A DNA stretch of 64,000 bases from NCBI GenBank assembly GCA_910579305.1, contig CAJTTA010000002.1, positions 28,613 to 92,612 on the forward strand, in the 5' to 3' direction. Positions 47,455 through 54,111 of the stretch are shown one piece after another. This DNA comes from an uncultured Muribaculaceae bacterium. GTDB taxonomy: Bacteria > Bacteroidota > Bacteroidia > Bacteroidales > Muribaculaceae. Made by a program: the position numbers and the translations under genes. The first letter of the stretch is position 1. Each line of letters begins with the position of its first letter. A model generated the notes under the pieces. The model ran no database searches. It was not told the origin of the DNA and was given only the letters and a program-made list of their open reading frames with translations.

Positions 47455-49110
47455 TTACAGACACCACACCAGGGCAATCTTGACATTGAAGCCTTCGGCC
47501 ATTTTCTTCACCTCGGGACATATCTCCGACACTGCCTTATACTCATCACCCTTCATGATCCCGAAGCAATATTCGGGCGTGACGCTGAGGCCGAATCTGC
47601 GTGAGAACGCCAGATATATGCGTGCGCCGGCCGTGGCGCCCAGGCAATTGAGAGTCTCTACATTGCCACTTATAGAAGTGAACTTACAGCCAGCCTGAGG
47701 AGTGACTTTCAGGCGATTGCCGAGCAAAAAGCTGTAGCCTATCCTGCCGCCGGCTATAATGGATGCTCTGAAGCTATCACTCTCAGGGTATTCGGAGGAA
47801 TTGTCTCCGGCCGGCAGCCAATATATAGAAGGACTCTCTTTAAGGCCATAACTGTAGAATCCTTCCACGTTGACGTTCTTGACGTTGAATCCCATAGTGG
47901 CGTCGACACTCATGCAGGAACCTGCGCTCATGCCCAGACCGATATAGAAATCGGTACGCTTGATGATCGAGGGCTTGAGCTTGAAATGCACCCGGGGCTC
48001 CTTGCCGAGGGTCATGCGCTTCTTTATTTTATCATATCCATATGTCCACACCTCCACTTCATGCTCGCCTATCTTGCCGGTGTAGCTGCAAGGAGTAATA
48101 CAAGACACACAAACGTGATCCACCCACAGACAGGCGTTTTCAGGGTCGGTAGTGACAGTTATTGTCTCCTGGTCACTGAGCTGGCGGGCCACCCTGGTGG
48201 TCTCGCCCACCTTCACCTCTGCCGCAAAGTTCTGACGGGCATATCCGTCCTTATAAAGCTCTATCACGTGAGAGCCTATGAGCACCTCCGGCATCACCAC
48301 CGGCGTCTTGCCTACCTTCTTGTTGTCCACCCTCACATCGGCGCCCGAAGGGGTGGAAGAGATGTGGATAGAACCGAGCATCGGCACGGGAGCGCGCAGA
48401 GATATGCGCCGCTCCTCACCGCTTGACGTAATTTCCACCGTCTCGCGCACAGTCTCGTAATATGGTCTGCGGGCCTCTATCTCATATGAGCCATTCTCAA
48501 GGGGGCCGCTCCATGAGCCGTCGTCGGAGATCTTCTCCCCATTCATCCACAGCTCGGCGTTGCCGCCGGCCACATTGATATGAGTGCGTGCGAACTGTGC
48601 CGTCATTTCAGGTCGCAGCACATAGGTCTCACCCTCCACAATGTTGATTTCATCCTCGTAGAGATCATAATACCTCTTGCTGATCTGGAGCGTGTGTATG
48701 CCTCCTTCAAGCTTCACCGACTTCCCGGAAGAGAGAGCCACCGGCCTGCGATCTACGAGGACTTCCGCATTGACCACATCGGAGCCTTCAAGCTTGAGCC
48801 ACCCCACGCTGTACATGAGAGGCACATCTATAACGAGAGTCTTCGAGGATTTCTCCACGTCGAAATCAGCCGTCTTGGAGTGATAGTCATCGGCTGTGAC
48901 AACATATTTGTGAGTGCCTGCCGAGAGATTCATACGGACCACTCCGTTTTCCACCGTCTGCGGACGCCCGTCCACCTCAAGACGCGCCGTCTTGGGATCA
49001 AGCCTGAATTCCACCGTCTGCCCGGGCTTTGCCTTCTCCTGTGCAAAGCCCGGAAGCGGAGTAAGAAGAGTGCACGCAATCAACATGCACCACATCCATA
49101 GTCGTTTCAT
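47455..49110 (-). CDS. PEGA-repeat protein with C-terminal beta-barrel-like domain
   Basis: 551 residues with a signal peptide (about 1-23, ending GFAQ). Residues 28-385 hold about five PEGA-like units; the clearest is GSIHISSTPSGADVRVDNKKVGKTP near 245, followed by GSHVIELYKDGY. A cluster of four Cys lies in CLWVDHVCVSCITPC. From about 390 the protein changes to alternating strands (DFYIGLGMSAGSCM, IAGGRIGYSFLLG, ARIYLAFSRRFGLSVTPEY) suggesting a small outer-membrane barrel. It may anchor or display the next two products. First gene of the operon, behind the A-tract promoter. Confidence 0.78.
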   Translation of the reverse strand: MKRLWMWCMLIACTLLTPLPGFAQEKAKPGQTVEFRLDPKTARLEVDGRPQTVENGVVRMNLSAGTHKYVVTADDYHSKTADFDVEKSSKTLVIDVPLMYSVGWLKLEGSDVVNAEVLVDRRPVALSSGKSVKLEGGIHTLQISKRYYDLYEDEINIVEGETYVLRPEMTAQFARTHINVAGGNAELWMNGEKISDDGSWSGPLENGSYEIEARRPYYETVRETVEITSSGEERRISLRAPVPMLGSIHISSTPSGADVRVDNKKVGKTPVVMPEVLIGSHVIELYKDGYARQNFAAEVKVGETTRVARQLSDQETITVTTDPENACLWVDHVCVSCITPCSYTGKIGEHEVEVWTYGYDKIKKRMTLGKEPRVHFKLKPSIIKRTDFYIGLGMSAGSCMSVDATMGFNVKNVNVEGFYSYGLKESPSIYWLPAGDNSSEYPESDSFRASIIAGGRIGYSFLLGNRLKVTPQAGCKFTSISGNVETLNCLGATAGARIYLAFSRRFGLSVTPEYCFGIMKGDEYKAVSEICPEVKKMAEGFNVKIALVWCL

Positions 49111-49189
49111 AAAGCAAGAATTATTATTTAGTATTATGGTATTTTCTGTTAGCTCAAACCTAATTACTATACAATTTGCATCTTTTTTG

Positions 49190-49228
49190 CAAAGTTAGTC
49201 AAAAAAAAAAAAAAAAAAAAAAAACAAA
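49190..49228 (-). promoter_or_regulatory. Promoter of the PEGA operon with a homopolymer spacer
   Basis: On the minus strand TAACTTTG (49197-49190) is an exact -7 element and TTTG (49228-49225) the only -33 candidate. Between them lie 27 bases, 24 of them one uninterrupted T-run (A on the plus strand). The normal spacer in this window is 19-20, so the present length predicts weak activity unless the tract shortens. Confidence 0.6.
49201..49224. repeat. Homopolymeric tract of 24 A
   Basis: Twenty-four consecutive A on the plus strand, by far the longest homopolymer in the window. It falls in a promoter spacer, so length changes by slipped-strand mispairing would move the two promoter elements relative to each other. 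The exact count in an assembly may be imprecise. Confidence 0.95.
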
Positions 49229-49326
49229 TCTTTTATTCTTTTTTGTTACTTTCGCCTCCCTTTTCTTCTCTGCCTACACCCTCCTACTCCGGCAGCCGAA
49301 TTAAAAACAGGTGATTCTTTCTTTTC

Positions 49327-49473
49327 ATGTGCCTGCCGCCTGTGGCACGAGGCTGTATCGTGGCAACATTCATATTCATCACCATGCTCTATGCAAGCCG
49401 GCTTGCCATAGGACGCGAAGCCATGCGCAGCCGAGGCCGCATAGCGATGGCCGCACCAGGCCGCTGTGAGTGA
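49327..49473 (+). CDS. Possible small membrane protein (48 residues)
   Basis: An ATG-to-TGA frame of 48 codons in the 634-base gap between the PEGA gene and rpmH. It would encode one hydrophobic helix (GCIVATFIFITMLYA, residues 9-23) followed by a basic, Arg-rich tail. A weak promoter-like TACTTTCG lies upstream at 49247. No family is recognised and it may be a chance frame. The remainder of the gap, apart from the A-tract and the rpmH promoter, shows nothing clear. Confidence 0.25.
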   Translation: MCLPPVARGCIVATFIFITMLYASRLAIGREAMRSRGRIAMAAPGRCE

Positions 49474-49644
49474 AATGCGGAGATCTGTCGCATGCCGAGG
49501 CACTGTGGTGATTCGGCAAACTCTCACTCTAAGCTAAGCCTCTTCTCTGCTGAAAAAATAAAGAATATGACTTGTCCGGCTGAATGTTTAATTCGATTGA
49601 ATTTCAGTCACTCTCCAAGATTTGTAACTTTTTTGACTGAAAAT

Positions 49645-49675
49645 TTTGAGGATTGGAAATCGTTTTGTAATTTTG
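49645..49675 (+). promoter_or_regulatory. Promoter of rpmH
   Basis: TTTG at 49645-49648, a 19-base spacer and TAATTTTG at 49668-49675, an exact consensus match. The leader to rpmH is about 65 bases. Confidence 0.78.
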
Positions 49676-49744
49676 CACTCCGAAATACACCTGCCTTTGG
49701 CGGGCTGCATCCTCATAACTGATTAATAATAAGACTCCGATACA

Positions 49745-49900
49745 ATGAAAAGAACTTTTCAACCCTCCAACCGCCGCCGTGTGAACAAGCACGGTTTCCG
49801 TGAAAGAATGGCCTCCAAGGATGGCCGCAAAGTGCTTTCCCGCCGTCGCGCCAAAGGCCGTCGCTCTCTCACTGTGAGCGATCACCTCGCTTCCAAGTAA
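49745..49900 (+). CDS. rpmH: 50S ribosomal protein L34
   Basis: 51 residues, rich in Arg and Lys, starting [19 protein letters not shown] and containing [15 protein letters not shown], the L34 signature. The usual neighbours rnpA and dnaA do not follow; an acyltransferase gene comes next, so this is not an origin-type arrangement. A short GGAGC-TGA-GCTCC hairpin (49906-49918) follows the stop codon. Confidence 0.96.
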   Translation: MKRTFQPSNRRRVNKHGFRERMASKDGRKVLSRRRAKGRRSLTVSDHLASK

Positions 49901-49989
49901 GAGACGGAGCTGAGCTCCTAATTCTTCATGTAATCCATCAAGTTCTTCCGCCCATCGTATCGGAGGGACTTTTTTTATAAAAGCACCTT

Positions 49990-50814
49990 ATGTCCGCCAG
50001 CGGCCCTTTGCAGATAGACCTGCAGAAAATAGTAACCGAACGTGTGCCCGGCAGGGTGCCACGCTGCCTTGTCAGCCTGATGGAAAAACTCATCAGGCAG
50101 CGTGAGCTCAACGGCATCCTGGCACGCACCTACCCGGCACGCGGAGTGGAATTCGCCTCTGCCGCTCTCAGGGATCTCGACATATCGGTCGAGACACGCG
50201 GACTTGAAAACATCCCGGAGCAGGGACGATTCATCTTCGCTTCCAATCACCCTCTGGGAGGTCTCGACGGAATAGCCCTCATAAGCGTGCTCGGCTCTCG
50301 ATATGGCGATGACGGGATACGCTTCCCTGTCAATGACCTGCTGATGAATGTGGAGCCGCTCAGAGGCATATTCATACCAATAAATAAGTTTGGCGCCCAG
50401 GGGCGTCAAGCAGTCCGCGGCCTGCAGGAAGCATTCGCCTCCGGGGCTCAGTTGCTATATTTCCCGGCCGGGCTCGTATCCAGGCTCGGCAGAGGTGAAA
50501 GAATAGCCGACCTGCAGTGGCACAAGGCATTCGTAACCAAAGCCATAGAGCACGACCGCGACATAATTCCGGTGTATTTCTCCGGAAGAAACTCTATGCT
50601 CTTCTACAGGCTGGCCAAGTGGAGGCGCCGACTCGGCATCCGGTTCAACTTTGAGCAGATCCTGCTGCCATCCGAGCTCGTGAAGTCCCGCGGAAGCCGA
50701 TACACCATCACCTTCGGAACACCGGTGAGATGCAGCGATATGCGCGCATCGGGAAAATCCCCGCTGCTCCTGGCAGAACAGATAAAACAATCGGCCTACG
50801 CCCTGGACGCCTGA
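49990..50814 (+). CDS. PlsC-like lysophospholipid acyltransferase
   Basis: 274 residues of the glycerol-phosphate acyltransferase superfamily. The catalytic block is FASNHPLGGLDGIAL near residue 85, with His and Asp separated by five residues rather than the four of classical PlsC; this spacing occurs in hemolysin-type and lipoamino-acid acyltransferases. Later blocks are NKFGAQGRQAVRGLQEA and LLYFPAGLVSRLGRG (the FPEG-equivalent). It could act on phospholipid or on a Bacteroidota glycine or ornithine lipid; no N-acyltransferase partner is adjacent. tilS follows after 41 bases. Confidence 0.8.
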   Translation: MSASGPLQIDLQKIVTERVPGRVPRCLVSLMEKLIRQRELNGILARTYPARGVEFASAALRDLDISVETRGLENIPEQGRFIFASNHPLGGLDGIALISVLGSRYGDDGIRFPVNDLLMNVEPLRGIFIPINKFGAQGRQAVRGLQEAFASGAQLLYFPAGLVSRLGRGERIADLQWHKAFVTKAIEHDRDIIPVYFSGRNSMLFYRLAKWRRRLGIRFNFEQILLPSELVKSRGSRYTITFGTPVRCSDMRASGKSPLLLAEQIKQSAYALDA

Positions 50815-50855
50815 CCCGACATTTATTAGTAACACAGCTTCCCAAACCGCCTCTT

Positions 50856-52133
50856 ATGCCCCGACATCCCATAGAGCATGCCATCCTCTCTGCCGCACAA
50901 TACTCCGCCCCGTGGCTCATATGCGTGAGCGGAGGAGCCGACTCCATGTCCATGCTGCATGCCTGCCGGAGAGCAGGCGTGGCAGGCGTGGCGGCGCATT
51001 GCAATTTTCATCTGCGGGGAGAGGAGAGCATGCGTGATGAAGCATTTGTGAGGCAGACGTGCGCCGCTCTCGGCGTGACCCTTCATGTCACCGACTTTGA
51101 CACCGACACATATTGCTCTCAGAGAAAACTGAGCCTTGAGATGGGCTGCCGGGAGCTACGCTATGAGTGGTTTCGCAGGCTGGCCAAAGAATGCGGATTG
51201 CAGCGCATTGCCGTGGCCCATAATGCCGACGATGACACTGAGACAATGCTCCTCAATCTCTTGCGCGGCACCGGTATACGCGGACTCACGGGCATGAAAG
51301 GCGACAACGGTGAGATAATACGTCCCCTGCTCCCCTTCTCCCGAGCCGAGATACAGGATTATCTCGACAGCATCGGAGCGGAATGGATCACCGACAGCTC
51401 AAATCTCGCCTCCGACTTCAAGAGAAATTTCCTGCGTAATGAAATCCTGCCGGCGCTCCGCTCTCGCTGGCCCGGACTCGACAAGACACTCGCTCGCACA
51501 CGCGCCCACCTCTGCGACTCCGCACTCCTTGCCGACAGTGCTTTAGCTCGCGCCCTCGGCTCTTGCCCCGAGCACTTGCTGCCTCACGAAGCCCTGAAAG
51601 AATCTCCTGCTCCCGCAGCTCTGATTCATGCCTGGCTCGGCAGGCGCAGCGCTTCGCCCACACAGATTTCCGACATGGCCTCTGCCGCTCCGGGCGCACA
51701 GTGGCATCTTCCGGAAGGGACTGTGACCAAATCGGCTCGCGGACTCACGTTCTCCCCACCCGGCTTCGACTCTCCGCTTGCCTCTGCACGCATCGTAGTC
51801 GAAAAACTTACAAATTCCGAAGAGACCCGACTCTCACTCCGGGCCGACCGCTCTCAGAGCGCCTTCTACTGCGCACCGCCTGCCCGGGGGCTGCATCTGC
51901 GTCCCCCCCACCCGGGCGAAAGATTCTCTCCCATGGGCCTGAGAGGAAGCACCACCGTGGCCAAAGTGCTCAAGGAAGCCGGCGTGCCTCCGGCCGAGCG
52001 AGACAGCTTCCTGCTGCTTGCCGACTCGGCCGACCGCCCCTTATGGCTGCCCGGCATCAAGCGCTCATCTCTGTTACCGGTCACCCCCCTCTCCCCTTTC
52101 ATACTCAGAATCACATTACGCCATGAGCAATAA
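50856..52133 (+). CDS. tilS: tRNA(Ile)-lysidine synthetase
   Basis: 425 residues. It converts C34 of the CAU-anticodon tRNA-Ile to lysidine using ATP, so that AUA is read as Ile. The PP-loop is ICVSGGADSMSML near residue 24; HCNFHLRGEESMRDE, AHNADDDTETMLLNLLRGTGIRGL and DSSNLASDFKRNFLRNEI are family blocks. The C-terminal part (about 325-420) has the TilS PGERFSPMG motif. The longer upstream frame overlaps the acyltransferase gene and lacks family sequence, so ATG 50856 is taken. The next gene overlaps by 11 bases. Confidence 0.95.
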   Translation: MPRHPIEHAILSAAQYSAPWLICVSGGADSMSMLHACRRAGVAGVAAHCNFHLRGEESMRDEAFVRQTCAALGVTLHVTDFDTDTYCSQRKLSLEMGCRELRYEWFRRLAKECGLQRIAVAHNADDDTETMLLNLLRGTGIRGLTGMKGDNGEIIRPLLPFSRAEIQDYLDSIGAEWITDSSNLASDFKRNFLRNEILPALRSRWPGLDKTLARTRAHLCDSALLADSALARALGSCPEHLLPHEALKESPAPAALIHAWLGRRSASPTQISDMASAAPGAQWHLPEGTVTKSARGLTFSPPGFDSPLASARIVVEKLTNSEETRLSLRADRSQSAFYCAPPARGLHLRPPHPGERFSPMGLRGSTTVAKVLKEAGVPPAERDSFLLLADSADRPLWLPGIKRSSLLPVTPLSPFILRITLRHEQ

Positions 52134-52875
52134 CCCGCTGTTTTCCATAATCACCATCACCTTCAATGCCGCCGGCGAGCTGCCCCCCACGCTTGCATCG
52201 GTAGACGCGCAAAGCTGCACCGATTATGAGCACCTGATAATAGACGGAGCCTCCACCGACGGCACTCTCGAGCTTGCCGAAGCTCCCGGCAATACCCGCC
52301 GGCACACTTTCTCCGAGCCCGACCATGGCCTCTATGACGCCATGAACAAAGGTCTGCGCAAAGCGCGCGGCACATATGTGATCTTTCTCAATGCCGGCGA
52401 CACCTTCTCTTCCCCCCGCACCCTTGAGGCGTATGCCGGAGCGGCAGGCCCCGACACAGACATAATCTACGCCGACACGCGCCTTGTGGACGCCGCACGC
52501 AATGTAATAGGGCCGAGGCATCTCAGCGTCCCGGAAGCACTCACATTCCGGAGCTTTGCCCGCGGCATGCTCGTGTGCCACCAGGCATTTGCCATGCGCC
52601 GGGAGAAGGCCCCGGCATATGATCTTGCCTACAGGTTTTCAGCCGATTATGACTGGTGCCTGCGGTGCCTTAAAATCACCACTCCCGCCCGCTGCCGCAA
52701 TCTCCACATGGTAGCCATAGACTATCTCACCGACGGCCTCACCGACCGCAATCACAAAGCCTCGCTCAAAGAGCGTTACCACATCATGTGCCGCCACTTC
52801 GGCACCATTCCCACCATACTGCGCCACGCAGGCTTCCTGCTCAGAGCCTTACGCAGGCGCCTGTCAAGACACTGA
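52123..52875 (+). CDS. Family 2 glycosyltransferase (WcaA/WcaE-like)
   Basis: 250 residues. The GT-A fold has FSIITITFNAAGELPPTLAS, EHLIIDGASTDGT, EPDHGLYDAMNKGLRKARG and the metal site FLNAGDTF, all typical of short GT2 enzymes of capsule and exopolysaccharide loci. No membrane anchor is evident. ATG 52123 lies within the end of tilS, so it is translationally coupled; the DUF1919 gene follows after 6 bases. Confidence 0.88.
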   Translation: MSNNPLFSIITITFNAAGELPPTLASVDAQSCTDYEHLIIDGASTDGTLELAEAPGNTRRHTFSEPDHGLYDAMNKGLRKARGTYVIFLNAGDTFSSPRTLEAYAGAAGPDTDIIYADTRLVDAARNVIGPRHLSVPEALTFRSFARGMLVCHQAFAMRREKAPAYDLAYRFSADYDWCLRCLKITTPARCRNLHMVAIDYLTDGLTDRNHKASLKERYHIMCRHFGTIPTILRHAGFLLRALRRRLSRH

Positions 52876-52881
52876 AGAATC

Positions 52882-53535
52882 ATGGCCGTAAGCAATATCG
52901 AAAACATGTGGCTCGACGTGCAGGCTCTGTGGCGACACCCACTCTGGCGCCGCCGACTGCTCAACAAGAGCGTAAGCATAATCAGCAACGACTGCTGGGG
53001 TGGATTCCTCTACCGCTATCTGCATCTCCCCTTCAACTCCCCCTTCATCGGACTATTCGTGATGCCGGAAGACTTCGTGAAGATTCTTGAGGATCCCTCT
53101 ATGCTTGAGGGGGAGCTTACATTCATAAGCAAAGCCGAATCCCGTCACCTGCAGCACATCCACCACACGGCCGACTATCCAGTGGGCCTGCTCCCCTCCG
53201 GCGTGGAGATACACTTCCTGCACTACCCATCGGCCGAAGTGGCCCGCAGCAAATGGAACCGTCGAGTCAAACGGATAGACTGGAATAACGCAATCATAAA
53301 GTTATCAGATAATTACTATATCACAGATGAGACCATGCGCCGATTCGATGCCCTTCCTTACCCTCAGAAGGTGCTCTTCACCGGCAAGCCACATCCGGAG
53401 CTGAAATGCGCGTGTTATCTGCCTGAATTTCGCAAAGACGGACGCACGGCCGAACGCATTCACAAGGTGTTCCACCGCCACTGGGACTTCATAGCGCACG
53501 CAAACGCACTGACACACAGCACTGACAGACAATAG
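52882..53535 (+). CDS. DUF1919 family protein (exopolysaccharide-type)
   Basis: 217 residues with the DUF1919 pattern: VSIISNDCWGGFLYRYLHLPFNSPFIGLFVMPEDFVKIL near the N-terminus (residues 30-70), YPVGLLPSGVEIHFLHYPS, and a middle W-x-R-R-x-x-R-I stretch before WNNAIIKLSD. DUF1919 proteins are found in polysaccharide loci and may be glycosyltransferases or modifying enzymes; the activity is unproven. It pairs with the preceding glycosyltransferase. Confidence 0.8.
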   Translation: MAVSNIENMWLDVQALWRHPLWRRRLLNKSVSIISNDCWGGFLYRYLHLPFNSPFIGLFVMPEDFVKILEDPSMLEGELTFISKAESRHLQHIHHTADYPVGLLPSGVEIHFLHYPSAEVARSKWNRRVKRIDWNNAIIKLSDNYYITDETMRRFDALPYPQKVLFTGKPHPELKCACYLPEFRKDGRTAERIHKVFHRHWDFIAHANALTHSTDRQ

Positions 53536-53571
53536 GTTACACATAACACCTTAAAAAATATCGAATAAAGC

Positions 53572-53602
53572 TTGTGTGCTTGAAAAATAATGCGTAACTT
53601 TG
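53572..53602 (+). promoter_or_regulatory. Promoter of tRNA-His
   Basis: TTG at 53572-53574, a 20-base spacer and TAACTTTG at 53595-53602. It lies about 40 bases before the tRNA. Confidence 0.68.
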
Positions 53603-53642
53603 CACCGCAATTGAGCCATGCAAGGCTTGAATGCAAGACATG

Positions 53643-53716
53643 GTGGATGTAGCTCAGTTGGTTAGAGCGACGGATTGTGGTTCCGTAGGTCGTGGGTTCG
53701 AGCCCCATCTTCCACC
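53643..53716 (+). tRNA. tRNA-His (anticodon GTG)
   Basis: 74 bases: acceptor GTGGATG with CTTCCAC (one T-T mismatch at the sixth pair), D-arm GCTC/GAGC, anticodon stem ACGGA/TCCGT around TTGTGGT, T-arm GTGGG-TTCGAGC-CCCAT. A G precedes position 1, as expected for the extra G-1 of tRNA-His, opposite C73. The 3' CCA is not encoded. Confidence 0.95.
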
Positions 53717-53728
53717 CCCTTTCATATC

Positions 53729-53763
53729 AAGAGACTTTCCCTTAAGGAGAGTCTCTTTTTTTT
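53729..53763 (+). terminator. Intrinsic terminator of tRNA-His
   Basis: AAGAGACTTTCC (53729) pairs with GGAGAGTCTCTT (53746-53757), 12 bp with one G-T, loop CTTA, followed directly by a run of T. Best textbook terminator in the window. Confidence 0.9.
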
Positions 53764-53940
53764 ATTTATCAACCGGCATGCGGCACCCTGCGCCTTCCCG
53801 AAAATACCTCCGCCAAGCATCCCTCACAAAAAAAACGGATCAGCCGAAGAAACTCATATTCTGCTGAATGAGAATTGAAAACGATACCGCACACGGTAAA
53901 TGTCACAAATATTTAATACGCAATTCCTGCAACACTATTT

Positions 53941-53969
53941 TTTGATTTCGGAATTATTGCTTAACTTTG
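53941..53969 (+). promoter_or_regulatory. Promoter and long leader start of the C10 protease gene
   Basis: TTTG at 53941-53944, a 17-base spacer and TAACTTTG at 53962-53969. The leader of about 136 AT-rich bases has two small hairpins, ATCAA-TGGG-TTGAT (53995-54008) and TCAGTT/AATTGA (54011-54029). Apart from the tRNA terminator, nothing else is seen in 53764-54111. Confidence 0.62.
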
Positions 53970-54111
53970 CACCCGCAAATCGCCACAGATTACGATCAAT
54001 GGGTTGATTCTCAGTTAATTAAGAATTGACTCCACATTTACATCCATTAGGATATCTTTAGCTAAATACATATATTTCAAATAAATCAACAGCGAAAATT
54101 AACCCAAAGTT

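Noticed and set aside
49246..49527. 93-codon frame on the minus strand in the gap before rpmH
   Set aside because: Cys- and His-rich without a hydrophobic or domain pattern; overlaps the better plus-strand candidate and has no promoter.
49201..49540. A structural RNA such as RNase P, tmRNA, SRP or 6S RNA in the gap before rpmH
   Set aside because: I looked for the conserved core motifs of these RNAs on both strands and saw none.
53995..54008. ATCAA-TGGG-TTGAT in the leader of the C10 protease gene as a second FNR-type site
   Set aside because: The half sites are in the opposite order to the FNR consensus and the repeat lies downstream of the predicted transcript start; a small RNA hairpin is more likely.
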